Shown here one piece after another: positions 53,199 to 62,700 of a stretch of 64,000 nucleotides of DNA. Source of the stretch: VFJQ01 sp044226525 (lineage in GTDB: Bacteria; Verrucomicrobiota; Verrucomicrobiia; Chthoniobacterales; Chthoniobacteraceae); contig JBGAGV010000006.1 in NCBI GenBank assembly GCA_044226525.1, positions 248,001 to 312,000 of the forward strand, read 5' to 3'. The notes under the pieces are model-generated. The model saw only the letters and a program-made list of their open reading frames with translations. It searched no databases and was not told the origin of the DNA. The first letter of the stretch is position 1; every line of letters begins with the position of its first letter. A program made the position numbers and the translations under genes.

Positions 53199-53279
53199 TC
53201 CGCGGCTGCGCACGGAAGGCGACCTGCTCGAAATGGCTGCGGATAGAAGCGACTTCACTGGGGGGCGAGGGTGGAGTTA

Positions 53280-54755
53280 TTATTCGCGCTTTTCGCCTTC
53301 GCGCGGCTTCTCGCCTTCGCGCTCCGCGGATTTGCGGCTGTCGCCCTCACGAGCGCCCTCGCGCTTTTTCTCACCATCGCGCGGGCCGTCCTTTCTGGCT
53401 TCGCCATCGCGCGGACCGGATCTGCGGCCTTCACCGTCGCGTTCGCCTTCGCGCGGCTTTTCTCCATCGCGGGGTTTGCGGGCATCGCCGTTGCCTTCGC
53501 GAGGGCCTTTACGTTTCATCTCTCGATCTTCACGGCGTTCACGGGCGCGTTCGGCGGCACTGCTGCGGGGGTTTTCCCCTTCGCGAGCGCCTTCCTTTTT
53601 ACCGTCGCCCTCGCGGGCTCCTTCTTTTCTCGGATCGCCGTCACGCTGGCCTTCCTTTTTCATGTCGCCGTCGCGGGGGCCGGATTTCCGTTGCTCTCCG
53701 TCGCGGTTTTTTTCCCCTTCGCGGGCTTCGGGACTGGGCTTTTCGCCCTCGGCGGGTTTGCCGCCTTCGCTTTGCGCGCGGCTGGTGGTGAAGCTGACGA
53801 GGCTGAGCGCGGGGACGAGGACGCCGGCGGCGAGCCGGGTCCACACGTTGGGGATCAGGGGTTTGGTGATCATGAGGAGTCGGGTTTTGATTTCTGGGTG
53901 GATGCGGAAGAACGGGGCGAGCGAAGGGGTGGGCGCCAGCGGCACGACTTCGAGCGAACGCAGCAACGCGTCGCCGTAGCTGTAGCGTTCCTCTTCGCCG
54001 AGCTGGGCAAGCGCGGAGGCGTCGCAGATGAGTTCGCGATCGGCGCAGAAGCGACGGAAGGCGAGCCAGGCGAGGGGATTGAACCAATGCGTAGCGCACG
54101 CAAGCAGCGCGAGCCAGGTCCAGAGCACATCCCGGCGGCGCACGTGGGCAAACTCGTGGAGTAACATGCCTCGGATTTGCTCGGCGGTGTAGCGATCTGC
54201 GAGATTGGACGGGACGAGCAGTGCCGGCCTGACCCAGCCGAAGATGGCCATCGTGCCAAGGTCGCGCACGACGACGACCGGAACATGCTGCGAGACGCCC
54301 TGACGCTCGCGCGCCCAGTCGGCGAGCGATTCAAACCAGCGCAGCGGAGGCTGCTGGCGCCGGAGAATCCAGTGACGTGTGATGAAATGGGAAGCGACGA
54401 GCCAGGCTACGGTGATGACGAAACCCGCAAGCCAGAGCGCGGGCAGGACGGCCTTCCAATTCCACGCCGGTTTCGCCGCAGCCGCGACGGGAGCGATGTC
54501 TTCGCCTGTCGCAGACAGCGGGGTAATCTGGGAGGCCGCTACGGCTGCAGGCTTCGTGCTCCACGTATTCCAGCTCGCTTCCGGCACGAAGGGCACCGCA
54601 AGGCGCAGGAAAAACAGCGCGGCGAGCCACACCCGCCAGAGCGGTTGGCAGAGGCGTGTGCCGGCGAGGATGAGCAGCGCGACGCCGAGTGGCAGCGCGC
54701 CGAGCGATCCGTGCAAGGCCCAGGAGGCGAACGAGGGGAGATCGATGGCGATCAT
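53280..54755 (-). CDS. M56 (BlaR1/MecR1-like) membrane metalloprotease with long charged repeat tail
   Basis: 491 residues. The N-terminal 310 residues match the M56 peptidase: membrane helices near 15-55, 100-122 and 300-325, the gluzincin motif HEFAH at 200-204 (H200, E201, H204) and a later CADRELICDASAL block. In place of the penicillin-binding sensor of BlaR1, the C-terminus from about 340 is a low-complexity tail of Arg/Glu/Gly/Lys/Asp repeats (units such as REGEKPREGE, RDGEARKDGP). Overlaps the BlaI-like repressor gene (ATGA). Probably cleaves that repressor on signal. DNA under the tail (53280-53760) is a degenerate tandem repeat. Confidence 0.92.
   Translation of the reverse strand: MIAIDLPSFASWALHGSLGALPLGVALLILAGTRLCQPLWRVWLAALFFLRLAVPFVPEASWNTWSTKPAAVAASQITPLSATGEDIAPVAAAAKPAWNWKAVLPALWLAGFVITVAWLVASHFITRHWILRRQQPPLRWFESLADWARERQGVSQHVPVVVVRDLGTMAIFGWVRPALLVPSNLADRYTAEQIRGMLLHEFAHVRRRDVLWTWLALLACATHWFNPLAWLAFRRFCADRELICDASALAQLGEEERYSYGDALLRSLEVVPLAPTPSLAPFFRIHPEIKTRLLMITKPLIPNVWTRLAAGVLVPALSLVSFTTSRAQSEGGKPAEGEKPSPEAREGEKNRDGEQRKSGPRDGDMKKEGQRDGDPRKEGAREGDGKKEGAREGENPRSSAAERARERREDREMKRKGPREGNGDARKPRDGEKPREGERDGEGRRSGPRDGEARKDGPRDGEKKREGAREGDSRKSAEREGEKPREGEKRE
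53283..53760 (-). repeat. degenerate tandem repeat encoding the M56 charged tail
   Basis: Imperfect units of roughly 18-36 bases built on TTCGCCATCGCG, TCGCCCTCGCG and TTTCTCGCCTTCGCG variants (plus strand) repeat across about 480 bases and encode the Arg-Glu-Gly-rich tail. The pattern is coding and in frame, not a CRISPR array: there are no unique spacers. Length variation by slippage is likely. Confidence 0.7.
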
Positions 54756-55144
54756 TTTTTGGCTTTCTCCAGGATGCGGCGCAGTTGCGCCATTTCAGTC
54801 TCGCTGACCGCCCCGCGCTCGACAAAGCAGGCGAGCAGGGGCGCGAGTTTTCCGCCGAAAATGCGATCCACAAACGAGCGGCTCACGTCCATCACGCAAT
54901 CGCTCTCCCCCACGAGCGGCCGGTAAAGATGCTCGCGCCCGATCTTCTCGAACCCGAGCGCGCGTTTCTGCACGAGGCGATTGATGAGCGATTGCACGGT
55001 GCGCGGCTTCCACTCCATACGCCCGTCGAGTGCCTTCACGATGTCGGCCACGGTGCCTTCGCCGCGCTGCCAGAATTCGCGCATGACGATCCATTCGGCG
55101 TCGGAGATGGCGGGGAGGGACTGGGCGTCGTCGGGTGGGAGCAT
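54752..55144 (-). CDS. BlaI/MecI-family repressor
   Basis: 130 residues. A winged helix (about 12-80: ISDAEWIVMREFWQRGEGTVADIV, recognition region WKPRTVQSLINRLVQKRAL) and a C-terminal dimerisation helix (SETEMAQLRRILEKA) match BlaI/MecI. It binds as a dimer to palindromes and is inactivated by its M56 partner, the next gene. Two perfect palindromes lie right before the ATG, so it should repress its own operon. No ribosome-binding site fits between operator and ATG 55144, so translation may be leaderless. No beta-lactamase gene is present. Confidence 0.93.
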   Translation of the reverse strand: MLPPDDAQSLPAISDAEWIVMREFWQRGEGTVADIVKALDGRMEWKPRTVQSLINRLVQKRALGFEKIGREHLYRPLVGESDCVMDVSRSFVDRIFGGKLAPLLACFVERGAVSETEMAQLRRILEKAKK

Positions 55145-55145
55145 G

Positions 55146-55161
55146 GATTACGTGTGTAATC
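55146..55161. promoter_or_regulatory. BlaI-type operator 1
   Basis: 16-base dyad GATTACGTGTGTAATC, with perfect inverted arms GATTAC/GTAATC around four bases. It starts two bases upstream of the BlaI-like ATG. Resembles the TTACA/TGTAA dyads bound by BlaI and MecI. Repeated exactly 23 bases away. Confidence 0.8.
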
Positions 55162-55168
55162 GGTTGCG

Positions 55169-55184
55169 GATTACGTGTGTAATC
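55169..55184. promoter_or_regulatory. BlaI-type operator 2
   Basis: Second exact copy of the 16-base dyad GATTACGTGTGTAATC. The centre-to-centre distance of 23 bases, about two helical turns, would let two dimers bind on the same face. The promoter of the minus-strand unit should overlap or lie just beyond it. Confidence 0.8.
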
Positions 55185-55284
55185 GCAAGCTAAATTTTCG
55201 TGGGGCTTGACCGCCGGTTCGGGTAGGTGCCACCGGCTGCGCTTCGGGAGAACCGAACCCTCGAGTCGCTCCGATACTTTGGAT

Positions 55285-55533
55285 ATGAAAAAACAAGCTT
55301 TAGACCTGCTCGGAATGCTCCTAATCGGCGACGGATTGCTCACGCTTGCCGATCCGAAACGCCACTGCCTGCTCTGGGAAATCGGCCCCAAACCGTGCCG
55401 CGAGTTCATTGACGAATTCGCGCAGCATCCCACGATGTCGCGCTGGGCCGGGTTGGGGGAAGCCGTGCTCGGGCTTTTCCTAGCCGAGGCGCAGAAGCCC
55501 GCGAAGCGTCCGTGGTCATTGTGGCACAATTAA
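55285..55533 (+). CDS. small hypothetical protein
   Basis: 82 residues from ATG 55285 (MKKQALDLLGMLLIGDGLL at the N-terminus, then IGPKPCREFIDEF and RWAGLGEAVLGLFLAEAQ). Two hydrophobic stretches suggest membrane association or a small helical protein. No family recognised. Divergent from the BlaI operon. A longer in-frame version from 55207 crosses a region without coding character. Confidence 0.65.
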   Translation: MKKQALDLLGMLLIGDGLLTLADPKRHCLLWEIGPKPCREFIDEFAQHPTMSRWAGLGEAVLGLFLAEAQKPAKRPWSLWHN

Positions 55534-55569
55534 CGGTTTCGATCTTGGAGGAGGAGCGGTGAATCGCGG

Positions 55570-56427
55570 ATGTTTGCCCGCATGTTCACCACCCTCCTCA
55601 ATGCCCACTGCGAACTGGGCGAAAATCCGCTCTGGAACACGGACGACGACTGTCTGTATTGGACTGACATTACAGGGGGCAGGGTGCACCGCTTTCATCT
55701 CCCGAGTGGAAAGCACGAGGTCATTTATCGCGGCGTGACCGTGGGAGGATTTACGTTTCAGGAAAACGGAGGGCTGCTGCTGTTCCGCGTGAGCGACGTG
55801 GCGCTGCTGCGACCTGACGGGAGCGTGGAGGTGGTGCGCGAGTTTGCGGATGAGGGAGCGGCTCGGTTCAACGATGTGATCTCAGATCCCGAGGGGCGGG
55901 TGTTTGCGGGGACGATCGGGCGGACGGAGATAAGCGGAGGACTTTATCGAATGGATCGCGACGGCACAATGGCGCTGCTCTTTCGCGGCACGGGAGTGTC
56001 GAACGGGATGGGCTTTTCGCCGGACCTGCGGAGGTTCTATTGGACGTGCTCCACCCGCCGGCGGATTTACGCCTACGACTACGAGCGCGCGACAGGCGGG
56101 CTTAGCGGGGAGCGGGTTTTCTATCAGGCGACGGAAGAGGAAGGCATCCCTGACGGCATGACCGTGGATGTGGACGGGCATGTGTGGTCAGCGCGGTGGG
56201 ATGGATATGCGGCGGTGCGTCATGCGCCGGATGGGAGCGTGGTGGAGAAGTTCAAATTCCCGGTCGCGAAGGTGTCGTCGCTTTGTCTGGGCGGGCTGGG
56301 GCTCGACGAATTTTTTGTGACTACCGCGGGTGGAGTGCCGGGGAGCGACACGGAAGATGGGAGCGTGTATCGTTGGCGCGCCGGAGTGCGCGGGGTGGGG
56401 GAGTTTCGCTCGCGGGTGCGGGTATAG
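55570..56427 (+). CDS. SMP-30/gluconolactonase-family lactonase
   Basis: 285 residues, six-bladed propeller sugar lactonase. Metal-site residues are recognisable: Glu18 in LGENPLW, Asn101 in ARFNDVISD and Asp in GIPDGMTVD; the GLYRMDRDG and GVSNGMGFSPD blocks are typical. It opens aldonolactones such as gluconolactone or related sugar lactones. The purine-rich GGAGGAGGAG just upstream may serve as ribosome-binding site, with ATG 55570 or 55582 as start. 36 bases after the small hypothetical gene. Confidence 0.9.
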   Translation: MFARMFTTLLNAHCELGENPLWNTDDDCLYWTDITGGRVHRFHLPSGKHEVIYRGVTVGGFTFQENGGLLLFRVSDVALLRPDGSVEVVREFADEGAARFNDVISDPEGRVFAGTIGRTEISGGLYRMDRDGTMALLFRGTGVSNGMGFSPDLRRFYWTCSTRRRIYAYDYERATGGLSGERVFYQATEEEGIPDGMTVDVDGHVWSARWDGYAAVRHAPDGSVVEKFKFPVAKVSSLCLGGLGLDEFFVTTAGGVPGSDTEDGSVYRWRAGVRGVGEFRSRVRV

Positions 56428-56562
56428 AGCGAGCAGGGGGCGGTTATGTATCGCTCGGCGACGCGCGACCGTTCCGACTTCGAATGGGCGGCGCTAAATC
56501 GACGGGGGCCTTCGACTTCGGTGCTCCGCACCTTCGCTCAGGATGACCAGCCCGTGAAGATC

Positions 56563-58065
56563 TTACAGCCGTTTCGTCGCAGGCAGGCGATAGGTCTTGG
56601 TCAGCGCTTCTTCGTCGTCCTTGAGGCTGCTGGCGTCGAGGTAGATGACGCTGGGGTCGGCATCGAACTCGATTTTGTGGAGGCCGTTCTCGGGTTTTTC
56701 CAGCGCGCCGGGGACGTCGGCGAGACTCTGCAGCTCCACTCCATTGATCTTCGTGACGCGGAGGGTGCGCAGCTCTTCGTAACCGAGCGTGGAAGGCATC
56801 GGGAGCACGCGGGTGAGGAGGACGATTTTTTTTGGGCCGTCGGCGAAGAGGTCCTGCTGATAGCGGTCCATATAGACCAGTTCCTGCGGAGCGCGCTTCT
56901 GCCAGTCGTTGCCGAAGTCCTTGAGGAACTGGCGCGAGAGTTCCTGCAGCACGAGCCCGCCGAGGATGTAAAACTTCGGTGCGCGGTCGATGATGTAAGG
57001 TTCGCTGACGTAACTCTCCGCGTCGCGATGGGCGAGGGTGACGGTGAGATCCATTGGCTTGCCGTCGCGCTGGATGCTGAACTTCACCTTGTCGCCGACG
57101 AAGTGTTTGGTGGAGATGAGATGGATGAGCGCGAGCTTTCCGTAGTTGGGATCGACGTAATTACCGTCCTGATCGATCGCGTGTCCGTCGATGCTGAGGA
57201 TGATGTCGCCTGTTTTCAGGCCTGCCTGCGCGCCGGGCGAATCCTTGAGCACCTGGGTGACATAGACGCCGTTGTTGCCTTTCACGGCGATGTAGCGGCG
57301 AAATTGCGGATCGCGGGTATTGGCGAAACCGAGGCCGGTGCGGGGGAATCCGTCGTAAGGTTTCTTCTGTGCGTCCTTGAGGAAATGCTGGATGACGGGA
57401 GTTGGGACAATCTCGGCGTTATTCGACTGGTTGTCGTAACGGACGACGAGGCCCGCCAGCCGGCCATTCTTCAAGGCCGGGAGGGTAAAGCTGGAATCGC
57501 GAAACTGAATCGTCGCTGTCGAGCGATAGACGAGAAACGACGAGTCATCGATCGGGTAACGTGTGACTTCGACGGTGGTGAGCGGGCCGGAAGTGGCAAG
57601 CACCACGCCGGTGGCTTCGAGTTGCCAGACGTTGAGCGTGTCGCCGACCTTCGCTTCGGTGAGGTCGAGTGGTTCAAACTGCGCGAGGAACGCCGGATCG
57701 TCGCCGCGGAGGATGGCGAGATTGCACTCGTAATCGACCGCTTCGATTTGCGCGGGCGTCTTCGCGCTGCCGTCGGGCATTTCGAATTCGATGTAGTTGG
57801 CATTCGCCACCAGTTCCGCGGTGCAGAGCACGCGGCCCCCAGCGAGCACGGGACCGACGGCGCGGCGGGTGAAGGGCGCGCGCTTGCCCCACGGGCGCAT
57901 GAAATCCCAGTTCTGGTTCGTGATATTAACGCGGACGACGTGCATGGCGTCGTCCGTCTTCACCGCGGGCGGCGGGGCGATTTTTGGCTCGGTCTTCGGC
58001 TCGTCGGCGTGAGCGGTGGCGAAGGTGGAAAAAAGGCAGAAGGAGAGGGAGAGAAAGCGACGCAC
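56563..58065 (-). CDS. exported trypsin-fold/PDZ pseudoprotease (triad lost)
   Basis: About 500 residues. Signal peptide from GTG 58065 (RRFLSLSFCLFSTFATAHA). It has the same layout as its upstream neighbour: a trypsin-like fold, then PDZ-like regions (GVYVTQVLKDSPGAQAGLKTGDIILSIDG and a second near the end). Alignment by eye to the neighbour shows that all three catalytic residues are replaced: His71 corresponds to Glu84 (TAELVANA), Asp102 to Asn115 (ECNLAILR) and Ser181 of GNSGG to Phe193 (DSSFTLP). Probably a non-catalytic partner or regulator. Starts four bases after the stop of the active protease. Confidence 0.88.
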   Translation of the reverse strand: MRRFLSLSFCLFSTFATAHADEPKTEPKIAPPPAVKTDDAMHVVRVNITNQNWDFMRPWGKRAPFTRRAVGPVLAGGRVLCTAELVANANYIEFEMPDGSAKTPAQIEAVDYECNLAILRGDDPAFLAQFEPLDLTEAKVGDTLNVWQLEATGVVLATSGPLTTVEVTRYPIDDSSFLVYRSTATIQFRDSSFTLPALKNGRLAGLVVRYDNQSNNAEIVPTPVIQHFLKDAQKKPYDGFPRTGLGFANTRDPQFRRYIAVKGNNGVYVTQVLKDSPGAQAGLKTGDIILSIDGHAIDQDGNYVDPNYGKLALIHLISTKHFVGDKVKFSIQRDGKPMDLTVTLAHRDAESYVSEPYIIDRAPKFYILGGLVLQELSRQFLKDFGNDWQKRAPQELVYMDRYQQDLFADGPKKIVLLTRVLPMPSTLGYEELRTLRVTKINGVELQSLADVPGALEKPENGLHKIEFDADPSVIYLDASSLKDDEEALTKTYRLPATKRL

Positions 58066-58069
58066 GGAT

Positions 58070-59539
58070 TTAGGAAGCGGGAGTGGGTTCGCCGAGGTAT
58101 TGCTCCTCGGACACGTTGTAGCGGGCCTTGATGCGTTCACGCGCGGCCTCGACCGCCGCGCGCTCGAGCACCAGCGGTCGGCCGGCGCCGAGGAAATCGA
58201 TGACGTAATAGTCGGACGGTTTGGCGAACGCCGCGGCGAGATCGCGCAGCGTCTTGATCTCAGCGCCATTCACCTTCTCCACGATGCCTTCGCGGAAGTC
58301 CTGCAGGTAAGTGTTGATCGGGTCGTTCAAGATGGAGCTAAGCACGACGACCTCGGGATGATCTTTATAAACTTCGCGCTGGATGAAGAAGTCGAACAGG
58401 TAATCCACGCGCGGATTTTGGAACTGGTAGGCGTTCACCAGGTTGCGCGTGAGAGGCTGGAAAAGCAGCCCGCCGAAGAGCACATACTGCGGCAGCTTTT
58501 CATATTGGTTCGCGTTCATGGTGAACGGGAATGCGGTCGCGAATTTCACTTCCACCGTCTGTTTTTTGCGATCGCGGATGATTTCAATCTTCAGCGCATC
58601 GCCGACGTATTTGCGCTCGGAGACTTCAGCCATCTGCACACGCTCGCCTTCGAGTTCCACCATGCCGTCGCTGGCCACGGGATGGCCGTCGATGGTCAGG
58701 ATCACATCGCCCACTTTCAGCACACCGAAGGCGGAACCGGCTTGGAGCACGCTGGAGACCATGATGCCGCGATCTTCCTCCTCCACACCCAGCGCTTTGC
58801 GTTGTGCGGGATTCAGCAGCGGGAAGGTGCCGATGGAGAGATCGACGTAACGATCGTAGTGACCGTCTTCCACGTCCTTGAGGAAGTGTTGAATGACGGG
58901 CGTCGGAATCATGTAGCCGACATTTTGTGCCACGTCGCCGGAGTAGCCTTGGAATGCGACGCCCACGACCTTGCCGTCCTGAATGACCGGGCCGCCTGAG
59001 TTACCGGGATTGATCGCCGCGTCGATTTGGATGGTGAGATGGGAGTCCACCGTCGAGTGCGTGTAGGGGCGGAAATCGATGCGGGACACGACGCCCTGTG
59101 TGACCGAGAGGCGCTCACCGCCAATCGGGTAACCGAACACCGACACGGTCGACTCCAACTCGGGAATGCCGCCGATCTCGAAAGGCTTGGTGCCTTGGAA
59201 AAAGCGGGCGTCGTCCACCTTCACCAGCGCGAGGTCGCAATCGTGCGCCACGTGCTCGACGTGGGCGATGTATTTGCGCGGGTCGCCTTCTTTTTCCACG
59301 GTCAGGAACTTCGCGTTCGAGATGACGTGAGCATTCGTCATCAGGCGATTTTTGCCGACGACCCAGCCGGTGCCGCTGCCGCCCCCTTGCGAGCCGGGGA
59401 GCCACGGAATGCGATAGTTCGGTTCCTGCGAGGTATTGCTGATGCGGGCGACCGATTTGCGAATCTCGTTCGGCTGCGAGTAAAGGGTGGGCGCGAGGAG
59501 GAGAGCGACGATGGAAAGGAGACCAAGCGGTCGGGACAT
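58070..59539 (-). CDS. DegP/HtrA-like exported serine protease
   Basis: 489 residues. Signal peptide MSRPLGLLSIVALLLAPTLYS. Trypsin-like domain with intact triad: His71 (LMTNAHVIS), Asp102 (HDCDLALVK) and Ser181 (NPGNSGGPVIQ). A PDZ domain follows (about 255-330, GIMVSSVLQAGSAFGVLKVGDVILTIDG), and the C-terminal part has a second PDZ-like segment (about 400-470). It should degrade or process envelope proteins. Upstream gene of the pseudoprotease and co-transcribed with it. ATG 59539 is chosen for the signal peptide. Confidence 0.92.
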   Translation of the reverse strand: MSRPLGLLSIVALLLAPTLYSQPNEIRKSVARISNTSQEPNYRIPWLPGSQGGGSGTGWVVGKNRLMTNAHVISNAKFLTVEKEGDPRKYIAHVEHVAHDCDLALVKVDDARFFQGTKPFEIGGIPELESTVSVFGYPIGGERLSVTQGVVSRIDFRPYTHSTVDSHLTIQIDAAINPGNSGGPVIQDGKVVGVAFQGYSGDVAQNVGYMIPTPVIQHFLKDVEDGHYDRYVDLSIGTFPLLNPAQRKALGVEEEDRGIMVSSVLQAGSAFGVLKVGDVILTIDGHPVASDGMVELEGERVQMAEVSERKYVGDALKIEIIRDRKKQTVEVKFATAFPFTMNANQYEKLPQYVLFGGLLFQPLTRNLVNAYQFQNPRVDYLFDFFIQREVYKDHPEVVVLSSILNDPINTYLQDFREGIVEKVNGAEIKTLRDLAAAFAKPSDYYVIDFLGAGRPLVLERAAVEAARERIKARYNVSEEQYLGEPTPAS

Positions 59540-59717
59540 GCGCCGGGACGCTAGCGGGCCGCGCGGCGTCGGCAAGCAGGGAGGTCGGAAAACGCGTGTC
59601 AGTGCCATTGACCCTCTTCCGGAACTGTCCTAACTCCCCGGCATCCGGGTGACCCTTCGTGACGGATAAATGGGCGCCCATTATTCCATGGTCACTTCCG
59701 GCACCCAGAAAGCATTT

Positions 59718-62700
59718 ATGACTCGCGCGCTAAAACTTCTGCTTTTCGTTACGCTACTCCTTTCTGGTGTCGCTTGGGCGGGCCTCGGCGTGGCCGATCC
59801 CGGCTTCGTTCCTGACCTGAATGGCAACATTCGCTGCACGGCGGTGCGGCCCAACGGTGAGGTCTATCTCGGTGGCACCTTTACGTTTGTGAATGGGGCG
59901 GCCCGGTCGTTTCTCGCCCGGTTTAATCCGGATGGATCGAGCGCCACTTGCAACGCCGTGCTCGACGGCGCCGTTTCGGCCATCGCTTTGATGCCGGATG
60001 GCAAACTGGTGATCGGGGGCGATTTTACTACCGTGAATGGCAAGACGCGCGCCCATCTCGCCCGGCTCTTTTTCGATGGGACGCTCGATGAATCCTTTCA
60101 AGCCGACGCGGATGCCAGCGTCTATGGCCTGGTCGTGCAGCAGGACGGCAGCGTTGTAGCCTGCGGATCTTTTCAGAATGTGGACGGCCGCGTGCATCGC
60201 CGCCTTGTGCGGGTCAGCCCGAGCGGTTCGGTCGATGACGGCTTCAATCCCGACGTCGATGACGACATCTACGCCATCGCCTTGCAGGACAATGACCATC
60301 TTGTCATCGGCGGCTCCTTCTTCAACGTGAACGGCACGTTCCGCAGCCGGATCGCCCGGTTCGACAACAACGGAGTGCTGGACACGGGCTTCGATCCCGG
60401 TGCGTCGGGCTTCGTCTTCGCCATCGCGGCGCAAAGCGACGGACAATTCGTCGTGGGCGGAGATTTCGGCGTGCAGCGCATCGACTCCAGCGGCGTGCTC
60501 GATTCCGCTTTCAATCCCAATGCCGACGGCGCGGTCCGGAGTATTGCGGTGCAGGCCGATGGCAAAATTTTCCTCGGCGGCGATTTCCAGAATCTGGGCA
60601 CCGACGCGCGCCGGGGCCTTGCGCTCGTGAATCCCGATGGTTCGGTAGTGACCGCTTTTGACGCGGCGGGCAATGGCAACGTGGGAGGCGTCACGCTTCA
60701 GGCCGATGGGAAAATTCTCGTCACGGGCGGCTTTGGAAACATCGGCACGCACCCGCGCAATTTCATCGCGCGGCTCTTCGGCAATCCCGCACCGCAAGCG
60801 CTTACCGTGCCTTCGACCACCAACGTCCAGTGGATCCGAGGGGGCGGCGGGCCCGAGTTTTCGTCGGTGTTCTTCAATGAATCCAGCGACGGTGGCATCA
60901 GTTGGACCGGCTTGGGTTACGGCACCCGGATTGCTGGCGGATGGGAGATCGCCGGTGTCAATCTGGTCGCTTCGAACGCGGTCAACGCGGTAGGCCGCAC
61001 CGCGGGCGGCGGAGGAAATGGTTCGAGTGGCCTGATTGAAACGGTGACGACATTCCCAGTCCTCGATCCTGATTTCCTGCCGGATCCGGATGGCGCCGTT
61101 TACGGCATGGCCGTGCAGCCGGACAGCAAAATCGTTGTCGGAGGAAATTTCGGTGTTCTGGGAGGCAGCCCGCAATTCAGCCTTGGGCGGCTGGAGTTTG
61201 ACGGGGTGGTGGATAACAGCTTTTCGACCAGCACCGATCAGGCCGTCAAAAGCATCGCGGTGCTCAGCGATGGAAAACTCCTCATCGGCGGCCCCTTCAC
61301 GCTGGTGAATGGATCGTCCAAAGTCGGCCTGGCTCGTGTTGGCCCCGACGGCGCGTTGGACAGCGGCTTTACGACCAACGTGGACGGCACCGTGCACTGC
61401 CTCCTCGTGCAGCCCGATGGCCGGATTCTCCTCGGCGGAGCCTTCAGCCAGTGTGGCGGCGCGACGCGGACTCGTCTCGCGCGACTCAATGCCGACGGCA
61501 CGCTCGATATCGCCTTCAACCCCGGCGTGACCGGCAACGCTGTTTACACTCTGGCACTGCAGTCGGACGGGGACATCCTCGTCGGTGGCGATTTCACGCA
61601 GGTGGCGAGCGCCAATCGGAATAACCTCGCGCGCATCAAGTCCGATGGCACGCTTGATGCCGCGTTCGATCCCGACGTGAACGGTTTCGTCCAGGCGATC
61701 ACGGTTCAACCCGGCCCCGGTAAAATAACGATTGGTGGGGCGTTTAATGTAGTGGGGGGAGTCGCGCGCAGTTTCATGGTCCGGCTTTTGACGACTGGCG
61801 CGGTGGACCCGGGATTCGATGTGTATCCGGATGCGCAAGTTCGGACGCTCATTGCTCAGGCCGACGGCAGGCTGATGATCGGCGGCGAGTTCGACCATGT
61901 CGCCGGACTGGTCCGTCACAAGATAGCGCGATTGAATGCAGACGACACCGTTGATGGCGGCTTCAATCCCGATGCCGATGGCTTCGCGTATTCTTCCCTT
62001 CTCCCGGATGGCCGCGTGGTGCTCGGCGGATTCTTTTCCACGGTGAACAGTGCGGTGCGAAATGGACTGGCCCTGCTGAACAATCTCGCGGCAAAAGATA
62101 CGCTCTCGGCGATCAATCCGACGACCGTGCAGTGGGTGCGGGACGGCTCGGCTCCCGAGGCGCAGGATGTGAGCTTCGAACTCTCCACCGACGGCGGCAC
62201 AAGCTGGACGCCGCTTGGGCTTGCTTCGCAGATCCCTCGTGGAGACGGGGTTTCCGGTCTGTGGTATCTCGGCAACCTTACGACTCTCCCAGCGGTTGGA
62301 AAACTTCGCGCGCGGGCGCACACCTTCGGCGGCTTTCACAATGCCAGCGCCAGCCTGATCGAAACCGTCGCGGATTTCTTCATCCCGCAAACCGCCGCCG
62401 CCAGCGCCATCACCAGCACCAGCGCGACGCTCGCAGCCGCGGTCAATACGAACAGCCCAACGGCTGATCTGCGCTTTGAATACAGCGCTGATTCAAATCT
62501 CGCAGGTTCGCAGTTCTCCGCTGCGCAGACCTTCAGTGGCGGCGGCAATCAGAGCATTCCCGTCACTGGGTTGGCGCCGAATACGACTTATTTTTACCGT
62601 GCGGTAGTGTTCGACACGGCGGGCCCGGTTTATGGCGCGATCCTGTCTTTCGTCACGGCGCCCGCAGTCTTCGTGCCGGTCGTGAATACCGGCGGCGATG

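Noticed and set aside
53283..53760. CRISPR-like repeat array
   Set aside because: Units are irregular, in-frame and coding, with no constant-length spacers and no cas genes.
53271..54164. Long plus-strand frame with hydrophobic, Phe/Ala-rich repeats
   Set aside because: Antisense of the M56 gene's repeat tail; the repeats only reflect the coding repeats on the minus strand.
52500..55184. Beta-lactam resistance system
   Set aside because: BlaI and M56 proteins are present, but there is no beta-lactamase and the M56 protein lacks the penicillin-binding sensor.
56512..56545. Terminator or repeat element (TTCGACTTCG, GGTGC-TCC-GCACC, CTTCGCTCAGGATGACC)
   Set aside because: It resembles a common intergenic repeat and contains a short hairpin, but the stem is only five bases and there is no T-tract.
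56446..58131. 561-codon plus-strand frame
   Set aside because: Antisense to the pseudoprotease gene.
59754..62390. 878-codon open frame on the minus strand
   Set aside because: It mirrors the Delta-60 repeats of the plus-strand gene; the repeats keep the antisense frame open. It has no ribosome-binding site, domain or signal.
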